Positions 8,824 through 16,377 of a stretch of DNA of 64,000 nucleotides are shown here, piece by piece (within the stretch, counting starts at the first letter, position 1; the number at the start of each line of letters is the position of its first letter). Under the pieces are notes generated by a model. The model ran no database searches and was not told the DNA's origin. It saw only the letters and a program-made list of their open reading frames with translations. A program made the translations under genes and the position numbers. Source of the stretch: Halomonas daqiaonensis (GTDB taxonomy: Bacteria; Pseudomonadota; Gammaproteobacteria; Pseudomonadales; Halomonadaceae); contig NZ_FOBC01000021.1 in the NCBI RefSeq assembly GCF_900109725.1, positions 1 to 64,000 of the forward strand, in the 5' to 3' direction.

Positions 8824-9123
8824 GAATCAGCTCCGTTGATCGTTGCACGCCGGCCCCACGGCCGGCCGGTATTCCAGAAGCCTGTCGGGCTTGACCGGTA
8901 AAGACCCCTAAGTGTGACACATTGGAGCCAGAAACCGAGGCCGGGTTCCTGGCTGCCGACAGGACGCCCTGCCCCGCGTGAAGAAACGTTGGCGGCCCGC
9001 ATTTCGGGGAGTCTCGGTAGTCGGCTATGCTGGAAACAAGACACGGCTGCAGCCCATGCCTGGCATCGCGAACGCTGGCTGCAGCCCAGGCCATTACTGT
9101 CTGGCACCACAAGGAGACACGCC

Positions 9124-9531
9124 ATGCCCAGCAAGGCCCCTACCACCGTGCGCGAAATCATGTCGCGCGACTGCTACCGGGTCACCGGCAAGACCTCGGT
9201 CTCCACCCTGGCCGAGGGCCTGGCGCTGCATCGCCTGCCCGGCGTGCCCGTGGTGGATGAGCGGGACCACCTTATCGGCTTCATCTCCGAGCAGGACGTG
9301 ATGGGCAAGGTACTGGAAAGCTCCTACCTCAACGATGAGCCGCCGCTGGTTCGTGAACTGATGCGCAACGAGGTGCTCTCGGTACCGCCGAACAAGAGCA
9401 TTACCGACCTGGCCCAGGAGATGCTAGGTGCCAAGCCCAAGGTCTACCCGGTGGTCGAGCAGAACCGACTGGTGGGTATCGTCACTCGCCGCGACGTGCT
9501 CAGCGCGCTGCTGCGCATGCGCCACACCTGA
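9124..9531 (+). CDS. CBS domain-containing protein
   Basis: 135 aa from the ATG at 9124 with AAGGAGACACGCC upstream. Two tandem CBS motifs (about 8-60 and 75-133) make a Bateman module: VREIMSRDCYRV...LPGVPVVDERDHLIGFISEQDV and VRELMRNEVLSVPP...VYPVVEQNRLVGIVTRRDV. Such stand-alone pairs usually bind adenosyl ligands and regulate partners. No effector domain is attached. A terminator follows at 9555. Confidence 0.9.
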   Translation: MPSKAPTTVREIMSRDCYRVTGKTSVSTLAEGLALHRLPGVPVVDERDHLIGFISEQDVMGKVLESSYLNDEPPLVRELMRNEVLSVPPNKSITDLAQEMLGAKPKVYPVVEQNRLVGIVTRRDVLSALLRMRHT

Positions 9532-9554
9532 CCGCCAGCTTGCCGTATCTCCTA

Positions 9555-9587
9555 GACACCCGGCCGAGCGCCGGGTGTCGTCGTTTC
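9555..9587 (+). terminator. terminator of CBS-domain gene
   Basis: A perfect 10-bp stem (GACACCCGGC 9555-9564 with GCCGGGTGTC 9570-9579, 5-nt loop) is followed by a short T-rich tail GTCGTTTCC. Confidence 0.75.
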
Positions 9588-9600
9588 CGAAATACCCTCA

Positions 9601-9637
9601 CACAGAAAAGCCGCCCCATGAGACGACATGGGGCGGC
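9601..9637 (-). terminator. orphan minus-strand terminator
   Basis: A perfect 10-bp stem (GCCGCCCCAT 9610-9619 with ATGGGGCGGC 9628-9637, 8-nt loop) is followed on the minus strand by TTTTCTGTGTG. No convincing minus-strand gene lies upstream within 400 bp, so it may end an unrecognised small transcript. Confidence 0.6.
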
Positions 9638-9639
9638 AA

Positions 9640-9853
9640 GATCGAAAGTGCAAGCAAAGGCAACAGTGTTAGCGACTGCTATCGCGTTGCTGCCTACCCT
9701 CATTCAGACAGCCCCACAGAAAAAAGTTCGCCAGGCCGTTAAAAAATCTCGGCATCGGGCCGTTGTCGAGGCGTGCGAGCCTCTCATACCTTTCTGCAAG
9801 ACTGAGAAAAACAGCGACTTAGCGCAGGGATGGCAAAAAGGCCCAGGGACTTC
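9640..9853. other. intergenic stretch without a recognised gene
   Basis: Short overlapping ORFs on both strands are low-complexity and lack good ribosome sites. Base composition reads lower in GC than the flanking genes. If the hairpin at 9610-9637 is a real terminator, a minus-strand RNA would start in this stretch; I could not pick a confident promoter for it. Confidence 0.4.
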
Positions 9854-9883
9854 TTGCAAAAGCTAACCGATTGGTTTTACTAT
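9854..9883 (+). promoter_or_regulatory. candidate promoter of tRNA-Gly
   Basis: TTGCAA (9854-9859), an 18-nt spacer and TACTAT (9878-9883) lie 12 bp before the first tRNA base. Confidence 0.45.
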
Positions 9884-9895
9884 CGAAATCGCCTC

Positions 9896-9969
9896 GCGGG
9901 TGTAGCTCAATGGTAGAGCAGAAGCTTCCCAAGCTTAAGACGAGGGTTCGATTCCCTTCACCCGCTCCA
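9896..9969 (+). tRNA. tRNA-Gly (anticodon CCC)
   Basis: 74 nt including an encoded CCA. The acceptor stem pairs GCGGGTG with CACCCGC; the D arm is GCTC/GAGC; the anticodon loop TTCCCAA has anticodon CCC at 9928-9930; the T arm is GAGGG TTCGATT CCCTT. Sequence and length match bacterial tRNA-Gly(CCC), which reads GGG. An ISL3 copy begins 133 bp downstream. Confidence 0.95.
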
Positions 9970-10080
9970 ACACGGCACCAACGCACGGCCTACCTCTCAA
10001 GCTCTTGAATTCCCTCAAGACCCAGTCCCAGGGCGTCATGACACGTCATAGCCTATGGCTGTGATTCGTGCAGGAGGTCA

Positions 10081-10102
10081 TGTATGTTCCACGAAACATA
10101 TA
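10081..10102 (+). repeat. imperfect palindrome overlapping ISL3 target site
   Basis: TGTATGTT at 10081-10088 and AACATATA at 10095-10102 form a 7-of-8 inverted repeat around CCACGA. The right arm is exactly the 8 bp duplicated by the ISL3 insertion. It could be an operator or hairpin of the pre-insertion locus. Confidence 0.55.
10095..10102 (+). repeat. ISL3 target-site duplication, left copy
   Basis: AACATATA, identical to 11452-11459. Confidence 0.9.
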
Positions 10103-11451
10103 GGCTCTTCGTCGTTGGGTGTGGAATTCGCCCCCTGAGCTGGGCCAGGATATGACCTCCACCTGGACAGGAGGCATGGCATGGACGGCACCCAGATTAT
10201 GACCCTCGGCCTGGGCCTGGAAGCGCCCTGGATTCTCAAGGACCAGCACCTGGATACCTCCGTGTCGCCTCACCGCCTGGACCTCTATGTCGAAGCCGAG
10301 CGAGGCAGCCTCTATCCGTGTCCTGAGTGCGGCAAGGCCTGTCCGGCCCACGACTTTGCCGACAAGACCTGGCGGCATCTGAACTTCTTCCAGCACCATT
10401 GCTACCTGCATGCCCGGGTGCCTCGCACCAAGTGCCCCGAGCATGGCGTCAAGCGCATCGAGGTGCCCTGGGCGCGCTCCGGCAGCGACTTCACCCTGCT
10501 GTTCGAGCAGGCGGCCATGTCACTGGTCAAGGAGATGCCGGTGCTGGCCGTCTCTCGGCAACTGGAGATCTCCGACACGCGCCTGTGGCGCATCGTGCAC
10601 CACTATGTGGGACGGATGCTGGGTCAGTTGGACCTGTCCAAGGTCGAGGCTGTCGGCCTGGATGAAACGGCCTCTCGGCGCGGTCACCGCTATGTGACGG
10701 TGTTTCTCGACATGCAGCGCAAGCAGGAGCCGGTGATCTTCGCCATCCCCGGTCATGGCAAGGCCACTATCGAGGCCTTCAGCGCCTTTGTGGCCGAGCA
10801 TGGTGGTGACCCAGACAACGTCGTTGAAGTGGTCTGCGACATGTCCCAGGCCTTTCTCAGTGGCGTGGCCGAGCACCTGCCCGGCGCCGAGGTCACCATC
10901 GACTGGTTCCATATCGTGCAGACCTTCACCAAGGCGCTGGACGAGGTCCGCAAGAGAGAGCGTCGCCAACAAGCTCATCCCAAGGCGCTGCGCTGGGCAG
11001 TGCTGAAGAACACCGAGGCCGGCAACCTGACGGCCAACCAGATCACCGCGCTCCAGGAGCTGGTGAGTGATCGGAGTGCCATGGCGGATGCTTGGATCAT
11101 CAAGGAGAAGCTGCGCTGGATTCAGCAGGCGCCGACGCCGCGGGGTGCCCGGTGGCGCATCACTAACTATCTCAGGGTCATGCGCGAGGCGGTCACTGAT
11201 CAGCCACTGCTCAAGCCGATGGCGAAAGCCTTGAACACGCTGGAACGGCATGCCGAGCAGGTGGTGAGACGCTGGCTCTCCGGTCTGACCAACGCGCGGC
11301 TGGAGGGCATGAATGGCCTGTTCCAGGCGGCCAGGTCACGTGCACGCGGCTACCGGAACGAGGCCAACTTCATCGCCATGATCTACCTGATTGGTAGCCC
11401 AGTAGGGCGCATGCTTGATCAGGCCAAATCCACATGAAACGACGAAGAACC
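10103..11451 (+). mobile_element. complete ISL3-family insertion sequence with 8-bp target duplication
   Basis: 1349 bp. The ends are imperfect inverted repeats of about 23 bp: left GGCTCTTCGTCGTT..TGTGGA, right (reverse complement) GGTTCTTCGTCGTT..TGTGGA. Direct repeats AACATATA flank it at 10095-10102 and 11452-11459, the 8-bp duplication typical of ISL3. It contains one intact transposase gene. The perfect duplication suggests a recent insertion. Confidence 0.95.
10181..11437 (+). CDS. ISL3-family transposase
   Basis: 418 aa, a normal length for the family. An N-terminal zinc-binding region (C47-x2-C50, then C74 and C85) precedes a helix-turn-helix (AVSRQLEISDTRLWRI, about 123-138) and the DDE core, with D161 (VGLDETASRRG), D220 (EVVCDMSQAF) and E375 (NARLEGMNG). 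AGGAGG lies 6 nt upstream of the ATG. The ORF ends within the right inverted repeat and is uninterrupted, so the element is probably functional. Confidence 0.95.
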   Translation: MDGTQIMTLGLGLEAPWILKDQHLDTSVSPHRLDLYVEAERGSLYPCPECGKACPAHDFADKTWRHLNFFQHHCYLHARVPRTKCPEHGVKRIEVPWARSGSDFTLLFEQAAMSLVKEMPVLAVSRQLEISDTRLWRIVHHYVGRMLGQLDLSKVEAVGLDETASRRGHRYVTVFLDMQRKQEPVIFAIPGHGKATIEAFSAFVAEHGGDPDNVVEVVCDMSQAFLSGVAEHLPGAEVTIDWFHIVQTFTKALDEVRKRERRQQAHPKALRWAVLKNTEAGNLTANQITALQELVSDRSAMADAWIIKEKLRWIQQAPTPRGARWRITNYLRVMREAVTDQPLLKPMAKALNTLERHAEQVVRRWLSGLTNARLEGMNGLFQAARSRARGYRNEANFIAMIYLIGSPVGRMLDQAKST

Positions 11452-11459
11452 AACATATA
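11452..11459 (+). repeat. ISL3 target-site duplication, right copy
   Basis: AACATATA, identical to 10095-10102. Confidence 0.9.
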
Positions 11460-11519
11460 ACGCACACCGCATCATCGGGCCTGGCAGTGATCGGGCCCGG
11501 CCACCCGGAGTCGCGAATC

Positions 11520-11891
11520 ATGGCCCTGTTCCTGCTGGTCCTCGTCGTCTGCCTGGCCATCTTCGGTAGCATGATCGCCCTGCTGATGCTTTCCGGTACC
11601 CCGCGCTATCGCACCGAGCCAAACCATCTGCTCGAGCTGTTCGACAAGGCACTTGAGAGTCGCGTCGGCGAGACCGAATGGAATGCCATTATCGGCTATC
11701 CGATCCGTCATGATGACTATCTAGACGGAATCCGTCGCCGCGCCCAACGATTGATGGACGAACACGGGCGCCATGCTCGCGTGACCCGAGGAAAGCCGCT
11801 TCTCGACGCCATCGGCCAGGAGGAACTCGCGGCCCTGCGCGACCACCTGGCGGCGCACACCTCGCTCGCAGAGGGGAAGCAAAACGAGTAA
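11520..11891 (+). CDS. small membrane-anchored protein, function unknown
   Basis: 123 aa from the ATG at 11520 (CCGGAG upstream). One N-terminal transmembrane helix (about residues 2-24, LFLLVLVVCLAIFGSMIALL) is followed by a soluble, charged, mostly helical tail. I do not recognise the family. The reading frame stays open back to the ISL3 element and, if the IS is removed, continues upstream to an ATG at 10055, so the insertion may have removed its promoter or an N-terminal extension. The 11520 start fits the usual helix-first layout better. Confidence 0.6.
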   Translation: MALFLLVLVVCLAIFGSMIALLMLSGTPRYRTEPNHLLELFDKALESRVGETEWNAIIGYPIRHDDYLDGIRRRAQRLMDEHGRHARVTRGKPLLDAIGQEELAALRDHLAAHTSLAEGKQNE

Positions 11892-12447
11892 TGACCGTTG
11901 AACCTCACCACGGAACGATATGATGTCATGAGCGTTGACTTGGACGGGAGCGCTCCATGACCAGTTCGATCCGACAGATTTCTCTCGACACCGCTACCCT
12001 CCACCACTCACATGTTCCTCATCAGATCCTGATCGGGCTGATAGGGAAGACCTGCCTGATAGACGATCCGCACTTTTTCCCTGGACGAGCCACTGGGGGT
12101 TCCAGCTCATCGAGCAGGGACCGAAAGCCGGGCGTGAATTACCTGCTACGCTTTGCAACAGAAAGAGCTCGCATCATCAATACAGCAGACAACGAAGGCA
12201 ACGCATCATTGTTGTCACTAGGGACCGGAAAGGTTGAAGGGCGCTTTGCTCTTGCAGCAGTGCGGAACGAAAACTGGACGATAGGAGGTGAGTAGTGAGA
12301 CGGGAAGGCTGGCGTCACAGGCGGTAGCATCTTTGAACGTGAATAGAAAACGAAGTCAATAAATAAAGCGGGGCGCTACCGGATTCTGTACGGTATTGGC
12401 GCTGACCTGTCGGAGTTCGCTCCGTCCTGACGAACTGGAGAAGTTTT
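11892..12447. other. 556-bp gene-poor stretch before putP
   Basis: It contains only the doubtful ORF at 11957-12295. A possible promoter (TTGAAC 11898-11903, TATGAT 11919-11924, spacing 15) precedes that ORF. AT-rich sequence near 12341-12370 with TTGAAC at 12333 could hold the putP promoter, but no convincing -10 is seen. No repeat or RNA gene was recognised. Confidence 0.4.
11957..12295 (+). CDS. doubtful small ORF
   Basis: 112 codons, opened by an ATG 6 nt after GGGAG. The product has no recognised domain, a run of serines and an unremarkable composition. An overlapping frame from 11935 is equally unremarkable. The region reads lower in GC than true genes nearby. It could be a real orphan gene, a decayed gene, or noise. 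Confidence 0.2.
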   Translation: MTSSIRQISLDTATLHHSHVPHQILIGLIGKTCLIDDPHFFPGRATGGSSSSSRDRKPGVNYLLRFATERARIINTADNEGNASLLSLGTGKVEGRFALAAVRNENWTIGGE

Positions 12448-13938
12448 ATGGCTATAGGTGTATGGATCAGTCTTTTTGCTTACTTTGCGCTCATGATTGC
12501 CATCGGCTTTTATGCCATGCAACGCGCAACGTCGTCGTCTGAGGATTACATGCTGGGTGGCCGACAGCTCAGCCCGCAAGTCGCGGCACTCTCGGCCGGC
12601 GCTTCCGACATGAGTGGCTGGCTGCTGCTGGGCTTGCCCGGTGCGCTCTTTGTATCGGGCTTGGGTCAAGCTTGGATCGGCATCGGCCTGCTCGTGGGGG
12701 CATTCTTCAACTGGGTGCTGGTTGCCCCACGCCTGCGCGAACAGACGGTTCATTATGGCAATGCGATCACCATTCCGGAATTCCTGGCCAACCGGTTCCC
12801 GACCCGCGCCATGTCGCTGAGGACGGTGTCCGCTATCGTCATAGTGATCTTCTTCGCGGTTTACACGGCGTCAGGCCTGGTGGCAGGCGGCAAGCTGTTC
12901 GAAAGCGCGTTTTCCGGCGTCATCAATATCGGCGGCATGAGCGACTACGCAGCGGGCGTCCTCATCACCCTGGGTGTGGTACTGGCCTACACCGTCGTCG
13001 GCGGCTTCCTGGCCGTGAGTCTGACGGACTTCGTGCAAGGCTGCATCATGATGCTGGCCCTGGTGATCATGCCGGCGGTAGTGCTCTTTGGCGAGGGCGG
13101 GGGCGGTTTCGACCAGGCCTCACAGACCCTGAACGAAGTCGATCCGACACTGCTAACCTGGACGGAGGGGCTGACCTTTATCGGCTGGCTGTCGGCGGTC
13201 ACCTGGGGGCTGGGGTATTTCGGGCAGCCGCACATCATCGTGCGCTTCATGGCCATCCGCACCCTGAAAGAAGTGCCTGTCGCCCGTAACATCGGCATGA
13301 GCTGGATGCTCATCTCCCTAGTGGGTGCGATCTCGCTGGGTATCTTTGGCCGGGCCTATGCCGTTCGCAACGGCCTGGATGTCCAGGATGCGGAAACCAT
13401 CTTCATCATTCTGGCAAACCTGCTGTTCCATCCGCTGATCACCGGCTTCCTCTACGCAGCACTGCTGGCGGCGATCATGAGCACCATTTCCAGCCAGCTG
13501 CTGGTGTCGTCCTCCTCACTGACCGAAGACTTCTACCGCCTTTTCCTACGTAAGGAGGCCACCGACAAGGAAACCGTCGCTGTCGGCCGGATCTGCGTCG
13601 TGCTGGTGGGCCTGGTCGCGGCGGTCATTGCCTCGGACCCGAACTCTCAGGTGCTGGGGCTGGTCAGTAACGCCTGGGCCGGCTTCGGTAGCGCCTTCGG
13701 CCCGCTCATCATCCTGTCGCTGATGTGGTCACGGACGAACGGCGCTGGCGCCATTGCGGGCATGGTCGTGGGTGCCGCCACCGTCATGATCTGGATTTCC
13801 CTGGGCTGGAACGCCTCGTTCATGGGAGGCCCCGGTGTCTACGAGATCATTCCTGGCTTCATCGCCTCCTTTATGGCCATCCTGGTGGTGAGCAGCGTTA
13901 CTGCCGATGCCGGTGAATATCAGCAGATCGCTCGCTAA
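12448..13938 (+). CDS. putP: sodium/proline symporter PutP
   Basis: 496 aa member of the sodium:solute symporter family with about 13 membrane helices. Family landmarks include the N-terminal SSSEDYMLGGRQLSP block, GASDMSGWLLLGLPG, and the cytoplasmic GYFGQPHIIVRFMA stretch, all characteristic of PutP. It imports proline with Na+ across the inner membrane, as nutrient or compatible solute. AACTGGAGAAG lies just upstream of the ATG. There is no putA next to it. A strong terminator follows at 13971. Confidence 0.93.
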   Translation: MAIGVWISLFAYFALMIAIGFYAMQRATSSSEDYMLGGRQLSPQVAALSAGASDMSGWLLLGLPGALFVSGLGQAWIGIGLLVGAFFNWVLVAPRLREQTVHYGNAITIPEFLANRFPTRAMSLRTVSAIVIVIFFAVYTASGLVAGGKLFESAFSGVINIGGMSDYAAGVLITLGVVLAYTVVGGFLAVSLTDFVQGCIMMLALVIMPAVVLFGEGGGGFDQASQTLNEVDPTLLTWTEGLTFIGWLSAVTWGLGYFGQPHIIVRFMAIRTLKEVPVARNIGMSWMLISLVGAISLGIFGRAYAVRNGLDVQDAETIFIILANLLFHPLITGFLYAALLAAIMSTISSQLLVSSSSLTEDFYRLFLRKEATDKETVAVGRICVVLVGLVAAVIASDPNSQVLGLVSNAWAGFGSAFGPLIILSLMWSRTNGAGAIAGMVVGAATVMIWISLGWNASFMGGPGVYEIIPGFIASFMAILVVSSVTADAGEYQQIAR

Positions 13939-13965
13939 AAGCGCGCGCATAGCGCAACAGAAGTA

Positions 13966-13993
13966 GAAAAAGGGCTCCTGCGGGAGCCCTTTT
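13966..13993 (+). terminator. terminator of putP (probably bidirectional)
   Basis: Perfect stem AGGGCTCC (13971-13978) / GGAGCCCT (13983-13990) with TGCG loop, A-run before and T-run after; it can also end the minus-strand gene stopping at 14015. Confidence 0.9.
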
Positions 13994-14014
13994 GATTGTC
14001 TGCTACTACATGGC

Positions 14015-14308
14015 TCAGACCATGATGGCCCGGAGCACCAGTACCAGAGTGAAGGCGCCCAGCGCTATCAAACTCCAGGGAGGTGTGGTCATCCGCCGCA
14101 GCCGGTAACGGCGTGCCTCCAGTCCCATGGCCGCCATGAAGGCAGCGCCCAAAGCCCACACCCCCAGCCCGATCAGCGGAAGGCGCAGTGCCATCGGCAA
14201 CGTGCTGATCAGCCCTGGTTGCCACAGCAACCACATGGCCAGCACCGCCGCCAGCAGCATCGCCCCCAGCGTCACGCCGGGTAGGCGTCGACGTGTCTCG
14301 GTCTCCAT
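14015..14308 (-). CDS. small membrane protein, possibly cyd-operon YbgE-like
   Basis: 97 aa from the ATG at 14308, chosen over the longer ORF (14350) because AAGGAGG lies 6 nt upstream. Three hydrophobic segments are seen (about 14-30, 40-58 and 76-95). The pattern of a tryptophan-rich first helix, PGLIS and a second helix resembles the YbgE family, but the match is weak and no cydAB genes are nearby. Otherwise unrecognised. It converges with putP. Confidence 0.6.
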   Translation of the reverse strand: METETRRRLPGVTLGAMLLAAVLAMWLLWQPGLISTLPMALRLPLIGLGVWALGAAFMAAMGLEARRYRLRRMTTPPWSLIALGAFTLVLVLRAIMV

Positions 14309-14533
14309 CACAGCCCTCCTTGTCGCCTGCCCCCAGTCAAGACGATTCATGGCGAGGATGCGAGTCCCAAAGGCGGCATGCCCCCTTGGACCGGCGTCTT
14401 ACCTTGCGATTCTTCACACCACTTACGACGTATCCTTGTGCTGGATCAATAATAAGTCGGCCCTACCTGGATAAACTCCCGGCCTCTTCCATTGCGGCAA
14501 GCGGCCGCACATTCGTCCAACAGGAATCGAACC

Positions 14534-15163
14534 ATGCGCAAGATCGCTCTTCCCACCCTGCTCGCCGCCGGCATTGCAGCAGCCGCCTTCACCAACAGCA
14601 CCCAGGCCTTCGCCTACGGTGCCGGCGACTTCTTCACCCGCATGGGCGTGGCCAAGGTCGAGCCCAAGAGCGACAACGGCTCGCTGGTCATCGGTTCCTT
14701 AGAGGTTGAGGTCCGGGATGACAGCGGCTTCGCCTTTACCCTCGGCTATCGCGTTACCGACAAGCTGGGCGTGGAACTGCTGGCCGCCGAGCCCTTCGGT
14801 CATGATATCGAACTCAACGGGGACAACCTGGCCTCCACGGACCATCTGCCGCCGACCCTGACCCTGCAGTACTACCCGCTGGGCGGCACCGAGGCTCGTG
14901 TCCAGCCCTATGCCGGTATCGGCGTCAACTACACCCTCTTCTCCAACGAGAAGATCGCCACCGGCGACGATCTCGAGTTGGATGATTCCTGGGGTGCCGC
15001 CGGCCTACTAGGCATCGATCTGCTGATTGACGACAACTGGGCGCTCAATGCCTCCGCCTGGTATATGGACATCGATACCGATGCCAGTCTGAATGGGGCC
15101 GATATCGGCAAGGTCGAGATCGATCCGGTGGCGGTGATGGCGGGCCTGAGCTTCCGCTTCTGA
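14534..15163 (+). CDS. OmpW family outer membrane protein
   Basis: 209 aa from the ATG at 14534. A signal peptide (about 1-26, ending TQAFA) is followed by an eight-stranded beta-barrel pattern with the OmpW features GDFFTRMGVAKVEP, GYRVTDKLGVELLAAEPF, TLTLQYYPLGG and a C-terminal aromatic ending in F. OmpW porins are implicated in passage of small hydrophobic compounds and in osmotic or redox stress; the precise role here is inferred. Monocistronic, with a terminator after it. Confidence 0.92.
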   Translation: MRKIALPTLLAAGIAAAAFTNSTQAFAYGAGDFFTRMGVAKVEPKSDNGSLVIGSLEVEVRDDSGFAFTLGYRVTDKLGVELLAAEPFGHDIELNGDNLASTDHLPPTLTLQYYPLGGTEARVQPYAGIGVNYTLFSNEKIATGDDLELDDSWGAAGLLGIDLLIDDNWALNASAWYMDIDTDASLNGADIGKVEIDPVAVMAGLSFRF

Positions 15164-15181
15164 CCGCTCCACCGGCACGAC

Positions 15182-15210
15182 GAGGCCCGCCATTCGGCGG
15201 GCCTCATTGC
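15182..15210 (+). terminator. terminator of ompW-like gene
   Basis: Perfect 10-bp stem GAGGCCCGCC (15182-15191) / GGCGGGCCTC (15196-15205), loop ATTC, short T-containing tail. Confidence 0.75.
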
Positions 15211-15244
15211 ATTCAATGCCAGCGGGCTGCCAGGCATCGGGAGA

Positions 15245-15745
15245 CTAGCGGGGTGAGTCGCGCGAGAGCCCAAGCGCCGCCAGCGTCCTCTCGTCGAGTC
15301 CGCTGACCGCCTCAACCGTTGAGAGCCGCGCATGGTAGGCGGCACTGAGAAAGGATTCACCGGCCAGCAGGTGTTCGAGATATTCCCGCGCCGGGCGCAG
15401 CGCTTCGGCGGTGGTCCCCGGCGCGGCGATATACACCCAGGCATCGATCGTCCCCTCGCGGGTCGCAACCGGCAGGCGGTGACGATCGTACTCCCGAGGA
15501 TAGCCCTCGAAGGGATCCATTCGCTGGATCTGCCCGGGTTGCTCGAGTTCGAACAGCGCCCCCTCCACGCATTCACCTTGCCAGGGGACCACATTGGCAT
15601 GGGCGATACCCGCTATGCGAGATGCCTTGTCAAAGCGCAGCGCGTGATCATGCAGCACGCCGGCCAGTACCCGGCGAGTCGGGCCTATCCGGGCCGCGAC
15701 CCGAGCTGGATTCATGTTGCTGCCGTAAGCAAAGTAATATGGCAT
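15245..15745 (-). CDS. gamma-glutamylcyclotransferase family protein
   Basis: 166 aa. The N-terminal signature YFAYGSNMNPARVAAR (about 4-19) is the substrate-binding loop of the GGCT-like fold, and EGALFEL carries a conserved glutamate position. Such enzymes release 5-oxoproline from gamma-glutamyl compounds, though many bacterial members have other amine substrates. It starts 3 bp after the yqcC-like gene, so the two form an operon. Confidence 0.88.
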   Translation of the reverse strand: MPYYFAYGSNMNPARVAARIGPTRRVLAGVLHDHALRFDKASRIAGIAHANVVPWQGECVEGALFELEQPGQIQRMDPFEGYPREYDRHRLPVATREGTIDAWVYIAAPGTTAEALRPAREYLEHLLAGESFLSAAYHARLSTVEAVSGLDERTLAALGLSRDSPR

Positions 15746-15748
15746 GGT

Positions 15749-16081
15749 TCAGTTCTCGGTGACCAGGCGGTCGATCTCCTCGACCACCCGGCACACCAGC
15801 AGTCGGTCGCTGGCACGGGCCCCCTCCTGCTTCAGCCAGGCGTCCACTGCCGGGGCCACGTCGCAGTTCGCCGGCATCGGCGAACGTGTCTCGACCAGTG
15901 CCTCCAGGCGCACGATAAACACGAAGCGCAACCACTGGGGCAGCGTCATGGTGTCAATGCAGAAAGGCTGGACGCTGCGGTAGGCATCCGGCTCGGGTCG
16001 CTCCACGCGCCACAGGTTGGCAGCCTTCATGGTGGCCTCGAGCTCGCGCAGGGCAGTGCCGAGTTCGTCGTGAACGATCAT
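15749..16081 (-). CDS. YqcC family protein (DUF446)
   Basis: 110 aa from the ATG at 16081; an upstream in-frame ATG at 16111 is possible and neither start has a strong ribosome site. The family hallmark is PFCIDTMTLPQWLRFVFIVR in the middle of an all-helical small protein. Function is unknown. It is often next to tRNA pseudouridine synthase TruC elsewhere, which is not the case here. It is coupled to the cyclotransferase gene. Confidence 0.82.
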   Translation of the reverse strand: MIVHDELGTALRELEATMKAANLWRVERPEPDAYRSVQPFCIDTMTLPQWLRFVFIVRLEALVETRSPMPANCDVAPAVDAWLKQEGARASDRLLVCRVVEEIDRLVTEN

Positions 16082-16377
16082 GGGCAGTCTCTTTAATGCA
16101 TGTGGGTCCATTATCCCCGTTCGCTCCCGCCGCTGGCCACCCCGTGGGAGCTCCTCCCTTCTCTACGCCCCCCTCACCCGTCTTGTGAGCAGTGCACAGA
16201 TATCCTGAACGGGCCTGTGGATAAACGTTGGAAAGGTCTCCCCTGGCCGCTTCCCAAGGGCCATGGGCAGGACTGGTCAACAACTGACCAACCGCCGATG
16301 CCGACGACGACCCTCCTGGGCGGCTGACAGCACCCCGGCACCGCGGTAGAGTGCACGGTTCTTGACCCGGAGAGAGC

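Noticed and set aside
8824-9123. CRP-like palindrome near 8915 between YqaE-like and CBS genes
   Set aside because: GTGTGACACA is too short and wrongly spaced for a CRP site; the 300-bp divergent gap shows no other clear feature.
9896-9969. tRNA-Gly as an integration site for a genomic island
   Set aside because: No direct repeat of the tRNA 3' end was found downstream, and no integrase gene is present; only an IS lies nearby.
9981-10030. Small stem TCTTGA / TCAAGA downstream of the tRNA
   Set aside because: Six-base stem and no T-tract; expected by chance.
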